A stretch of 64,000 nucleotides of DNA from JAFGBI01 sp964480725 (lineage in GTDB: Bacteria; Myxococcota_A; Polyangia; Polyangiales; Polyangiaceae). Every line of letters begins with the position of its first letter. Position 1 is the first letter of the stretch. The position numbers and the translations under genes were made by a program. A model generated the notes under the pieces. The model saw only the letters and a program-made list of their open reading frames with translations, was not told the DNA's origin and searched no databases. Where the stretch lies: contig CAYZQO010000020.1 of NCBI GenBank assembly GCA_964480725.1, positions 1 through 64,000 of the forward strand, in the 5' to 3' direction. This document shows positions 1 to 8,186 of the stretch, piece after piece.

Positions 1-54
1 CCGCAGCGGGAGCGGAGGCGGCCGGGGCCGCAGCGGGAGCGGAGGCGGCCGGGG
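1..54. repeat. 27-bp tandem repeat, two copies, at the window edge
   Basis: Positions 1-27 and 28-54 are identical 27-mers. On the minus strand they encode an Ala/Pro/Ser nonapeptide (APAASAPAA-type) in the tail of the SMP-30-like lipoprotein. The array may continue beyond the window. Confidence 0.85.
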
Positions 55-1132
55 CTCCCGCAGCGGGGGGCGCCGCCGGCGCGGGGGTGCCCGCGGCCGC
101 GACGCCGCCGGTGAGCGCGGCGAGGTCGTAGACGACGAGCGCGTCCTTCGGCATCTGCGGGACGAGCAGGCGGCCCCGCTTGGCGTCGAAGCCGATGTCC
201 GCCGAGCCCTCGAAATCACCGACGAGCGCGGTGAACGGACCACCGGGCTTGCCGTGATAGACCGCCTTGCCCTCCCAGCTCGACGCCAGCAGCGTGCCGT
301 CGTCGAGCAGGACCAGCCCATCCAGCCCGCCCTTTGGCAGCAGCGTCGGCGCCGCGCGCTTGCCATCCTTGCCGATTCGAGACAGCTCACCGTTGGAGGA
401 CGCGACCCACACGCCGTCGGCCGTAGCCACGATGCCGTTGGGGTTGGCGAGCGCCTTGTCCCGCAGCAGCGGCGCCGGCACCACCGTCTTCGGATCGACG
501 CGGAACACGGCGTCCGTCCCGGTGCCCTCGAAGCCCTGCGCCCCCGCCTTCCAGCCCGTGTCGGTGACGTAGATCACGCCGTCGGGCGCCACCGCCACGT
601 CGTTGAGGAAGGTCGCGCCCCTGACGGCGAGCTTGCCCTTCGGCGCGCCGGTCTTCCGATCGAACAGGCGGATCCAGGTGACGTCGGCCACGTACAGGGT
701 GGAGCCGGAGACGGCCATGCCCTTGGGCGCGTCGAGCGTGGATCCGGTCTTGCTCCCGTCGATCCACTTGAGGTCGGCGACCTTCCCGTCGGGGCCGATT
801 CGGCTGATGAACCCGTTGCGGTCGACGTCGAGCGGCTTGCCGTTGACGTTCGACACCAGGTACATGTCCGACTCTGCGTCGTGGAGCACCGACTCCGGCG
901 CGAGCAACCCGACGTCCTTCACCACCAGCAAGGGGGCGGGCGGCGGCGGGGGCGCTGGCGCGGCGGTCGCCGGCGGCGGCGCAGGCGCGGCGGCGGGGGC
1001 GACCGGGGCGGGCGGCGGCGGCGCGGCAGGCGCGGAGGCCGGGACAGGCGCCGGCGCACAGGCGCCGAGCGCCAGCAGCAGCGCGCCAATTCCGCATGCG
1101 GTCGGACGGTTGGTGATCGACTCGTGCTTCAT
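1..1132 (-). CDS. SMP-30/gluconolactonase-like lipoprotein, 3' end outside window
   Basis: Secreted six-bladed beta-propeller-like protein of the SMP-30/gluconolactonase/strictosidine-synthase type. The start at 1132 follows a strong AAGGAGG box. An N-terminal signal ends in a lipobox (LGAC), then comes a Pro/Ala-rich linker. Propeller-like segments follow, such as ESVLHDAESDMYLVSNVNG, GMAVSGSTLYVADV and NDVAVAPDGVIYVTDTG. These match the family's repeated 'value - Asp - tyrosine - Val' blades, and some members bind metal and hydrolyse lactones or esters. The C-terminus seen here is an Ala/Pro/Ser tail built from a 9-residue repeat and runs off the window edge. Substrate cannot be told. It could equally be a non-enzymatic propeller lipoprotein. 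Confidence 0.7.
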   Translation of the reverse strand, partial: MKHESITNRPTACGIGALLLALGACAPAPVPASAPAAPPPPAPVAPAAAPAPPPATAAPAPPPPPAPLLVVKDVGLLAPESVLHDAESDMYLVSNVNGKPLDVDRNGFISRIGPDGKVADLKWIDGSKTGSTLDAPKGMAVSGSTLYVADVTWIRLFDRKTGAPKGKLAVRGATFLNDVAVAPDGVIYVTDTGWKAGAQGFEGTGTDAVFRVDPKTVVPAPLLRDKALANPNGIVATADGVWVASSNGELSRIGKDGKRAAPTLLPKGGLDGLVLLDDGTLLASSWEGKAVYHGKPGGPFTALVGDFEGSADIGFDAKRGRLLVPQMPKDALVVYDLAALTGGVAAAGTPAPAAPPAAGAPAASAPAAAPAASAPAA

Positions 1133-1342
1133 CGTGACCCTCCTTGGATGGACCGGTTCGATCCCTCGCGCCCAGGCGAGCAGATGTGGCGACGCACTGC
1201 AAGCACAAGCCGCGACGCGCGGGGCGCTGCACGCGGTATTCGCCCAAAAGCGGGGCAAATTGGGCCGAGCGGGCGTCGGCCAGGACCGGGGGACGGCGGG
1301 CGTCGAAGGCCGCGCGCGCGCGAGCGGTGAAACCACGGTGCC

Positions 1343-2281
1343 TCACCGCCGGACGAGCCTGACCAGGCGCGCCATCGCGTCAGCCAGGGCGTCCAGCTCG
1401 GTGCGCAGCTGCGGCGCCACGCGGGACCGTGCCGCCGCCAGCCGCGCCGCCGTCTCCGGGTGATCGATGGCGACGAGCGCCCGAGCAAGTTCGTCGCGAA
1501 GCGCTGGGGAGGCCGCGACCGCCGCCGCCAGCAGCGCATCGACGGCGAGTGCCCGCACCGCGTCCCCCTCGCCCGAGGCGCGCACAGCCGGCGTCTGCCA
1601 GACGCGAGCCGCGGCGACGTCACGGAGCGCGCGCGCCAAGACGCGCGCGCGCTCCGCGTCCGGCCCCGCAGCGAGCGCCTGCACCAGGTACTCGGCGACG
1701 GGGAGGCGACGGCACTCGCCGAGCCCGGCGAGCAGCGCGAGGTCTTCCGGCGCGCGGGCGGCGAGATCGAGCAGCGCCGCCACGGCCGCGTCGTCACCAA
1801 GGCGCCCGAGCGCGGCGGCGCCGGCACGCGTCCGGCGGGGATCGCCGCGGTGTCGACCGAGCCACGCTGCCAAAGCGGGTCGCGCGCGCGGGTCGCGGCT
1901 CGCGCCGAGCGCCTCCACCAAACCGAGCTCGACCTCGACCTCCGTCCCCCCGCTCGCCGGAGCGGCGGTTGCCGCCTCCACCGCCGCGATCAGCGGCCAG
2001 ATCTCCGCCGCGCCCTGGCGCCGTAGCGCGAGCGTGGTCGTCGCCGCGCGCCGCCCACCGGGAGCGCCCTCGGCCAGCCGCCGCCGCGCCGACGCCACCC
2101 GCGCGAACGCCGCCGGATCCCGCGCGCGCGCGGCCGCGACCTCGGCCGCGAAGGACGGCGCGGCGGGGGCGACGACGGGGGGCGACGAGGGGGCGGCCGC
2201 GACCGGCAGCGACAGAGCGAACCCGAGCGCGAGCAACGCCGCCCGCGAGCCGCCGCCGCGCCGCGCCGACGCCACCCTCAC
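1343..2281 (-). CDS. exported alpha-helical (HEAT/ARM-like) repeat protein
   Basis: 312-residue Ala/Arg/Leu-rich protein. An N-terminal hydrophobic export signal (residues about 12-29, ending AAAPSSPP) is followed by helical pairs such as GLVEALGASRDPRARPALA and AAALGRLGDDAAVAALLDL. These look like HEAT or PBS-lyase-type repeats, used for protein-protein contacts. The GTG start overlaps the stop codon of the upstream deiminase gene (GTGA) with GGAGG just upstream, so the two are translationally coupled. No catalytic motif is visible. It may be a partner or substrate scaffold for the deiminase, but that is inference from coupling only. Confidence 0.65.
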   Translation of the reverse strand: MRVASARRGGGSRAALLALGFALSLPVAAAPSSPPVVAPAAPSFAAEVAAARARDPAAFARVASARRRLAEGAPGGRRAATTTLALRRQGAAEIWPLIAAVEAATAAPASGGTEVEVELGLVEALGASRDPRARPALAAWLGRHRGDPRRTRAGAAALGRLGDDAAVAALLDLAARAPEDLALLAGLGECRRLPVAEYLVQALAAGPDAERARVLARALRDVAAARVWQTPAVRASGEGDAVRALAVDALLAAAVAASPALRDELARALVAIDHPETAARLAAARSRVAPQLRTELDALADAMARLVRLVRR

Positions 2282-4074
2282 CTTCCCTCCATCGCGTGCC
2301 ACCAGTCCTCCTCGGTGGGGCGCGCCCGCACCACGTTGCTGCCGCAGTGCACGTCGCCATTCAGGCGGTGGTAGCCGTCCCAGTCCTCCACGAAGTGCAC
2401 GACGATGCCGCGGGGCGCGAAGGCCTCGACGATGGCCGCACGCAGGACGTCCACTCCGTCGATCACTGGGCCATGCGGGTCGGCGACCGCGACGTGCCCG
2501 CGCCCGAGCTCTGCGAGGTTCACCGTGGCCGGCAAGTACGCGACGCTCCCACCGAGGCTGCGGAAATGTAGCGATGGCACCCGGATGAGGTCCGCCTCCG
2601 CGAGGCCCGCTTCGCGCTCGAGGACGGCGAGCTGACCCGCCGTCTCCACCTCCGCCGCCGCGCTCGCCGCCATCACCTCCGGATCGTCGAGCACCCCCTG
2701 GACCGTGGTCGTCGCCGAAAAGTAGACCAGCTCCTCGAGGTCGAGCCAATCCTTGCCCACGAAGAGCTCCGCGTCCCCGTGGCCGGCCGCGGCCCAACCC
2801 TCGAAGAGCTCCAGCGTCAGACCCACGTCCGCCACCACTGCGGCCCACCCCCGGGGCGAGTCGATGCCCACGAAGCTCAGCGTCTCGTCCACGTGCCCCA
2901 CGGTGAGCCAGGAGGTGTCGAGCGCGATCCAAGGCTGGACGCCCTGCGCGCGCAGCAATTCGAGAAAACGCGGGTCCGGCGCGAGCGCGTCGGTCATCCC
3001 GATCAGCAGGCGCCCGAACGGGTAATCGGCGCCGTCGAGCGAGTGCGGCGGCACCACCTCCAGGTTTCCCAGCGAGTTGAGGGTCTGCTGTTCCTCCGTC
3101 CCCCCGGGCTCGTACTCCTGCACCCCGGCCACGTCGGGGCCACGGAAGTCCTCGAACACGGCGCGCCCGGCGCGGCGGAGCGGGAAGAGGGGATCGGTGA
3201 AGTAGTCGACGTGAGGCGTCCGCAGGAACACCCTCATCCCCTGGGGACCGTCCGGGCCCGGCACGCTCGTCCAGCCAGCCTCGAAATGATCCTGCGACCA
3301 CTGATCGTTGGCTCGCCCCGCGACGAGGGTGAGGCCCACCGCCGCCCCCGACGCTTCGATCGCAGCCGCGAGATCGGCGCGGTACGCGACCTCGGCGAGC
3401 CCCGGAAGGTTGGCCGCGAGGACCACCTCGGGCGCCTGGAGGTGGTGGTTCACGACCAGCGGCGCGACGCGGAAGACCACTCTATCGCTGCCACTGCTGC
3501 CGTCCGCCTCGACGCGGAGGCGGACCTCGAGCACCCCGTTCCAGACGGAGGGGTCACGGACGACGTCGGTGGCCTCGAGGCCGAGTTCGATGCCGCTACG
3601 CAGCGCCGCACGGTCGAGCGGCTCCCCCGCGCCGAGCGCGACGGGCTCGACGCCATCGAGGCGAAAGATCCGGCCCCTCTCGGCGGGGCTCACGCTGACG
3701 AAGGCGCGCGCGCCCCGCGGCGCGTCCGGCCAGGACGAGACGAAGACGGGCGCGAGGTCCGCGCGATCATCGGCACCGTTGACGACCTCGTCCGCGGCGT
3801 CACTGCAGTTGTCGAGGTCCGGGTCGGGAATGGTCGAGTCGGCGCGGCAGGCCCCGAGGTCGTCGTCGAGGTTGGCGAGCACGGTGGCACCGCGCACGGC
3901 GGTCCACTCGTCCTCTCCCGCCTCGTCGGCGCCGCCCGGGGGCGCGACGACGCCGTCGCGGTCAACATCGGCCCGCAGGTCAGCGGGCAGCCCGGCCTCG
4001 TGCCCTCCGCAAGCGCTCCCCCCGAGGAGCAGCGCCGCGAGCAGCGGGGTGGGAAGCAGACGGAGCGAGCGCAC
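2278..4074 (-). CDS. lipoprotein peptidylarginine deiminase (PAD family)
   Basis: 598-residue member of the protein-arginine deiminase family, which converts peptidyl-arginine to citrulline in a calcium-dependent way. The four residues known from vertebrate PADs all have visible counterparts: Asp262 in QWSQDHFE, His394 and Asp396 in VGHVDETLSF, and Cys577 in GDVHCGSNV. The GTG start at 4074 has GGAAGG upstream and gives a signal peptide with lipobox GSAC (Cys22). A mature N-terminus rich in Asp follows (DVDRDG, DPDLDNCSD), resembling calcium-binding thrombospondin type-3-like motifs. It is therefore predicted to be anchored outside the inner membrane. It lies divergent to an outer-membrane protein and is coupled to a helical-repeat protein. 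Confidence 0.88.
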   Translation of the reverse strand: MRSLRLLPTPLLAALLLGGSACGGHEAGLPADLRADVDRDGVVAPPGGADEAGEDEWTAVRGATVLANLDDDLGACRADSTIPDPDLDNCSDAADEVVNGADDRADLAPVFVSSWPDAPRGARAFVSVSPAERGRIFRLDGVEPVALGAGEPLDRAALRSGIELGLEATDVVRDPSVWNGVLEVRLRVEADGSSGSDRVVFRVAPLVVNHHLQAPEVVLAANLPGLAEVAYRADLAAAIEASGAAVGLTLVAGRANDQWSQDHFEAGWTSVPGPDGPQGMRVFLRTPHVDYFTDPLFPLRRAGRAVFEDFRGPDVAGVQEYEPGGTEEQQTLNSLGNLEVVPPHSLDGADYPFGRLLIGMTDALAPDPRFLELLRAQGVQPWIALDTSWLTVGHVDETLSFVGIDSPRGWAAVVADVGLTLELFEGWAAAGHGDAELFVGKDWLDLEELVYFSATTTVQGVLDDPEVMAASAAAEVETAGQLAVLEREAGLAEADLIRVPSLHFRSLGGSVAYLPATVNLAELGRGHVAVADPHGPVIDGVDVLRAAIVEAFAPRGIVVHFVEDWDGYHRLNGDVHCGSNVVRARPTEEDWWHAMEGR

Positions 4075-4248
4075 GACCTTCCACGCCTGCCCGGAGCCCC
4101 GGGTCGGCGCGAGAAGCCTAGCGCAACCCGTGCCGGCGGACCGTTCCCAGGCGACGACTCGGGGCGAATCTTGCGCCCCGACGCCCCCCGCGGCGATACC
4201 ATCCGCCCAGCTCACACGGGCGTTGGACATCCCCCCCTTGGGCCCCAC

Positions 4249-5736
4249 ATGACTCTTCGCCTCCCCTCCGCGACGATCGCCGTCACCCTCCTGGGTTTCG
4301 GCGTGCTGCTGCCCCGCCCCGCGCGCGCCGCAGGCGCGCTCGAGCTGGTGGGCGCGCCGACCAGCGCCAACGGGCTCACCGCGCGCACGCTCGGCCGCAC
4401 CTCGGAGACGACCTACTTCAACCCCGCGCTGATGACGCGCGCGAGCCCGCTGCTCGAGCTTGGCTGGTTCACGCTGCGAACCGCGGGGACCATCGAGCTC
4501 GACGCACGCCCGCCGGGAGTCGACGTGCCAGAAGACGTGTACGACGCGCAGGTCGTCGGGGCCGACGGATCCTCGCGCCGCCTCGCGCTCCGTCCGCTCC
4601 CCACCGACAGCCTGCCCCGACCCCGGAGCGACACGGAAACCACCGAGACGCGATCCTTCGCGGTCGTCGGCGTGGTCCGACCCCTGCTGGACGGGGAAGT
4701 GAGCTTCGGCTTCCTCGGCGTGGTCCCGCTGAGCGGCTTCCTGGACGAGCGCGGTTTCTTTGCGGACGAGCGCGAGCAGTACTTCTCGAACCGGCTCGAC
4801 TTCGAGCGGCTCGGCGATCGGAGCGGCGTCGCGAGCTTCACTCTCGGCCTGGGCGCGCGCCTGTCCCGGTTGCTGAGCGTCGGGGTCGGGATCGACCTCG
4901 GCTTCTCGACTCGCACGAGCTTCGACCTGTACGTCCCCGACGCCGCCGACCAGGGGACCGTTCTGCTCAATCCCCAGCTCAAGGCCACCACCAGCGCGGC
5001 GCCGTTGGCCGGGATTGCCCTCTCCCCGTCCGACCATCTGACCACCACGGCGACCATCCACGCCCCCGTCGGGGTCGAGATGGAGGGGGAGAACCGGATC
5101 CGGTTCTGGAACTACAGCTACCCCGAGAACCAGGACCACGTCCTCCAGCGCTACACCTTCACGCAGGCGGTCACGCCGCTCCGAGTGGGCTTCGGCGCCG
5201 CCTACGCCCACGGCACACGCCCCTCCGGCGCGCGACGGTGGGAGGTCGCGACCGAGGTCGTCATCGAGCAGTGGTCCGAGTACCGCGACCGGCACGGTGA
5301 GCACCCGGAGGATCGCTGGAAGAACACCCTGCGGCCGACGATCGGCGGCAACCTCGACACCGATCGCGGTCGCTTCGGGGTCGATGTCGGCTACGTCCCC
5401 ACCCCGGTGCCTGCCCAGACCGGGCGCAGCAACTACGTCGACAACGCGCGGGCCGCGACCAGCCTCTCCTGGGAGCTGCCGGTCCATGTGCTCGGGACGC
5501 CCGTGAGCCTCGGTTTGTACCTCCACGGTCAGTGGCTGGTGCCCCGCTCGGTGGAGAAGCGGGCGGACGCCCCGCACCCCGTGATCGACGAGTTCCCCGA
5601 CGACGCGCAGAACTTCGTGACGGGAACTCCGATCGCGTCGGCCGAGGGGCTGCAGACAAACAACCCGGGCTACCCGGGGTTCTCGAGCCGCGGACAACTG
5701 CTCGGAGCCGGCTTTTCCGTGCGCGTGCCGCAGTAG
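4249..5736 (+). CDS. outer-membrane OmpP1/FadL-type transport protein
   Basis: 495-residue exported protein. A signal peptide ends RPARAAG. The mature N-terminus holds a FadL-like pattern (ELVGAPTSANGLTARTLG followed by ETTYFNPALMTR), where the FadL family places its hatch region. The rest alternates amphipathic beta strands (ASFTLGLGARLSRLLSVGVGI, PLRVGFGAAYAHG) consistent with a beta-barrel, and the last strand ends FSVRVPQ. FadL proteins carry hydrophobic molecules across the outer membrane. The substrate here is unknown. It is divergent from the deiminase gene with a 174-bp shared upstream region. Confidence 0.65.
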   Translation: MTLRLPSATIAVTLLGFGVLLPRPARAAGALELVGAPTSANGLTARTLGRTSETTYFNPALMTRASPLLELGWFTLRTAGTIELDARPPGVDVPEDVYDAQVVGADGSSRRLALRPLPTDSLPRPRSDTETTETRSFAVVGVVRPLLDGEVSFGFLGVVPLSGFLDERGFFADEREQYFSNRLDFERLGDRSGVASFTLGLGARLSRLLSVGVGIDLGFSTRTSFDLYVPDAADQGTVLLNPQLKATTSAAPLAGIALSPSDHLTTTATIHAPVGVEMEGENRIRFWNYSYPENQDHVLQRYTFTQAVTPLRVGFGAAYAHGTRPSGARRWEVATEVVIEQWSEYRDRHGEHPEDRWKNTLRPTIGGNLDTDRGRFGVDVGYVPTPVPAQTGRSNYVDNARAATSLSWELPVHVLGTPVSLGLYLHGQWLVPRSVEKRADAPHPVIDEFPDDAQNFVTGTPIASAEGLQTNNPGYPGFSSRGQLLGAGFSVRVPQ

Positions 5737-5748
5737 CGCCGCCGCGCG

Positions 5749-6369
5749 TCACGCCGCGGCGACGAGCGCGCGGATCCTCGTCACCAACATGTCGATGCCG
5801 ACCTGGTTCTCGCCGCCCTCGGGGAGGATGACGTGAGCGTAGCGCTTGCTCGGCTCGACGAACTCGAGGTGCATGAGCCGCGTCGTCGCCTGATACTGTT
5901 CGATCACGCCGGCGAGCGTGCGCCCGCGCTCCGCGATGTCACGCTGGATGCGCCGGATGAGGCGCAGGTCGGCGTCCGTGTCGACGAAGACCCGGATGTC
6001 GAGCTGCCCCCTCACCTCGGGATCGGCCAGAATGAGGATGCCGTCCACGATCAGCACCGGACTCGGAGGGATCCTGCGCGTGCCGGACGCGCGGCAGTGG
6101 CGGGAAAAATCGTAGCTGGGCGCGTCCACCGCTCGACCCGCTCGGAGCGTCGCGAGGTGAGCGACGAGCAGGGCCGTGTCGAGCGCGTCCGGGTGGTCGT
6201 AGTTGAGGCGCGCGCGCTCCGTCTCCGGGACGTGCGACCGGTCGCGATAGTACCAATCGTGCTGGATCACGGTGACGGCACGGTCGCCGAGGGCGCCCAC
6301 GATGGCGGCGACGATGGTGCTCTTGCCGGCGCCCGTCCCCCCCGCCACCCCGATGACCACCGGCCTCAC
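5749..6369 (-). CDS. udk: uridine kinase
   Basis: 206-residue P-loop kinase of the uridine/cytidine kinase family, phosphorylating uridine in pyrimidine salvage in the cytoplasm. The Walker A motif GGTGAGKST sits at residues about 10-18. It is followed by HDWYYRD (the family's DxxYY element), NYDHPDALD, and the lid/arginine segment RRIQRDIAERGR. Length matches bacterial Udk (about 210). The GTG start at 6369 places GVRPVVIGVAGG at the N-terminus as expected, though no strong ribosome-binding site is visible. It is divergent from the btuF-like gene. A phosphoribulokinase is less likely given the YDFSRH and DHPDALD motifs. Confidence 0.85.
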   Translation of the reverse strand: MRPVVIGVAGGTGAGKSTIVAAIVGALGDRAVTVIQHDWYYRDRSHVPETERARLNYDHPDALDTALLVAHLATLRAGRAVDAPSYDFSRHCRASGTRRIPPSPVLIVDGILILADPEVRGQLDIRVFVDTDADLRLIRRIQRDIAERGRTLAGVIEQYQATTRLMHLEFVEPSKRYAHVILPEGGENQVGIDMLVTRIRALVAAA

Positions 6370-6501
6370 GCCGGCAAGCGTCGCGGCTAGGGGCTCGGAA
6401 CACAAGCCCCGCCACGCCCCCGCGCAGGGGACGGCGCGGCGCGCGACCGCCGGCGCCGCCGGACTTGCTGCCCCGGGCGGGATGCTGCTACGGCCCGGCT
6501 G

Positions 6502-7389
6502 ATGCGCCGGACTCCTACCCTCGTGTCGTGGTCCGCGCTCGCCCTCGTCGCCGCCGCGGCGGCCGCGACGAGCGGGGTCCTGGCTCACGCCGTGCCCGAC
6601 GCCCGCGCGGTCGCCGCGCCGGAGGGGCCACCGCGCGTGGTGTCGCTCTCGCCCGCGGTGACAGAGACGCTGTTCGCGATCGGCGCGGGGGAGGCCGTGG
6701 TCGGCGTCAGCGACTTCTGCTCGACCCCACGCGACGCGACGCCGCGCCCGCGCACGGGGACCAGCCTGGGGCCGAGCTACGAGCAGATCGCCGCGCTCCG
6801 CCCCTCGGTCGTCGTCACCAGCAGCACGCCCGCGGCCCGGCTCGACGGGCTCCGTGCGCTCGCCCCCACCCGACAGCTCGCCTGGCTCACGGTCGCCGAG
6901 GTCGCGGCGTCGACCCGCGAGCTCGGGCTGCTCGCGGGGCGCCCCGCCGCCGCGACCGCGCTCGCGGACCGCCTCGAGGCGACGCTCGGAGCCCTGCCGC
7001 CCGCTGGCGCCCCGCGCCTCCTGCTCGTGCTCGGCGGCACCCAGGCCGAGGCGGAGATCTGGTACGTGAAAGCGAACTCCATCCACGGCAGCACTATCAC
7101 GGCCGCGGGGGCGCTGAACGCCGTCCCCGCGCCCGTCGCAGGCGCACCGGTGATGAGCCTCGAGCGGCTCCTCGCCGTCGATCCCGATCTCGTCATGGTG
7201 CTGGGCGGCGGCGAAGCGGGCGCCGCCGCGACCCTGGGCGCGCTCCGCCGGCTCACCGCGCTCACTGCGGTTCGGCACGGACGCATCGGCGCCCTGTCCG
7301 ATCCGCATCTGCTCGTACCCGGCCCTCGCGTGCTCGAGCTCGTCGAGGTGCTTTCGCGGTGGGTTGCCGCACAGATGGGGAGGCCGTGA
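6502..7389 (+). CDS. btuF: periplasmic cobalamin/siderophore-type ABC binding protein
   Basis: 295-residue class III substrate-binding protein. After an N-terminal export signal it shows the BtuF/FhuD pattern: PPRVVSLSPAVTETLFAIG, then VVGVSDFC, GTSLGPSYEQIAALRPSVVV and DPDLVMVLGG. The two lobes should bind cobalamin, haem or a ferric siderophore in the periplasm and deliver it to the FecCD-type permease. The stop codon overlaps the GTG of the ATPase gene (GTGA). Cobalamin is my preferred substrate because a B12-regulated outer-membrane system lies about 40 kb away in this window, but no riboswitch precedes this gene. Confidence 0.8.
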   Translation: MRRTPTLVSWSALALVAAAAAATSGVLAHAVPDARAVAAPEGPPRVVSLSPAVTETLFAIGAGEAVVGVSDFCSTPRDATPRPRTGTSLGPSYEQIAALRPSVVVTSSTPAARLDGLRALAPTRQLAWLTVAEVAASTRELGLLAGRPAAATALADRLEATLGALPPAGAPRLLLVLGGTQAEAEIWYVKANSIHGSTITAAGALNAVPAPVAGAPVMSLERLLAVDPDLVMVLGGGEAGAAATLGALRRLTALTAVRHGRIGALSDPHLLVPGPRVLELVEVLSRWVAAQMGRP

Positions 7390-8186
7390 CGACGCTCGCG
7401 CTGGCCGGGGTCACGGTCCGGCGGCGGGCCGTCGAGCTCGTCACCGACCTGTCGCTCGCCCTCCGCACCGGGGAGCTCGTGGTGCTGGTGGGTCCGAACG
7501 GCGCCGGCAAGTCCACGCTGCTCCGGGCCGCGCTCGGCCTGGTGCGCCTCGACCGCGGGCTCGTGACGGTCGACGGCCAGGACGCAGCGTCACTCTCACC
7601 CCGAGAGCGCGCAGCGTTCCTCGCCTGGCTCCCGCAGACCAGCAACGTCGAAGAGCCGCTCACGGTCGCCGACCACGTGGCGGCCGCGCGCTTCCGCTTC
7701 GGCGAAAGGGTGGTGCGGGCGAGAGAAGGGGCGAGGCGCGCGCTCGCTCAGGTGGACGCAACCGCGTTGGCGGACCGACTCCTCGCGACGCTCTCCGGAG
7801 GCGAGCGACAGCGCGTGGCGCTGGCGGCGGTCCTCGCCCAGGAGGCACCTCTCCTGCTGCTCGACGAGCCGGCGAACCACCTCGATCCCCGGCAGCGGCG
7901 CGAAACCTTCCTCCTCATCGCCCGCCTCGCGCGCGCCGGACGCGGCATCCTCTGCGTTACCCACGACGTCGGGCTACTGGCGGGGCTCCCGACGACGGGA
8001 TCGACCCGCGTGGTGGGGCTCCGCGGCGGCCGGCTCGCGTTCGAGCTCCCGCTCGGCGACCCCTCGCTCGCGGCTCACCTCGGCGCGCTGTTCGATCTGC
8101 GGCTGTCGTTCGCCGAGCGCGAGGGCGAGCGCGCGCTGGTGGCCTGGTGGCCCCGACCCGAGGCGGAGGAGCCGCCGTGCGCGTGA
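7386..8186 (+). CDS. btuD: ABC transporter ATPase of the BtuD/FecE type
   Basis: 266-residue ATPase with Walker A GPNGAGKST, a Q-loop in LPQTSNVEE, the ABC signature LSGGERQRV, Walker B LLLLDEPANHLD and the switch histidine in CVTHD. The closest family is the FecCD importers for vitamin B12, haem and siderophores. The GTG start overlaps the stop of the binding-protein gene, and its own 3' end overlaps the permease start, so the three are translationally coupled. The C-terminal about 30 residues (LFDLRLSFAEREGERALVAW) extend past the core domain and may contact the permease. Confidence 0.88.
   Translation: MTTLALAGVTVRRRAVELVTDLSLALRTGELVVLVGPNGAGKSTLLRAALGLVRLDRGLVTVDGQDAASLSPRERAAFLAWLPQTSNVEEPLTVADHVAAARFRFGERVVRAREGARRALAQVDATALADRLLATLSGGERQRVALAAVLAQEAPLLLLDEPANHLDPRQRRETFLLIARLARAGRGILCVTHDVGLLAGLPTTGSTRVVGLRGGRLAFELPLGDPSLAAHLGALFDLRLSFAEREGERALVAWWPRPEAEEPPCA

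Noticed and set aside
1154..1164. GGTTCGATCCC, resembling a tRNA T-loop
   Set aside because: The flanking bases do not form a T-stem and no anticodon arm or acceptor stem can be drawn around it.
2779..4248. N-terminal half of the long plus-strand frame ending at 5736
   Set aside because: It lies opposite the deiminase gene. The signal peptide and FadL motifs begin only at 4249.
6370..6501. Possible cobalamin riboswitch ahead of the btuF-like gene
   Set aside because: The 132-bp gap is too short and lacks GCCACTG and GGGAAGG elements.
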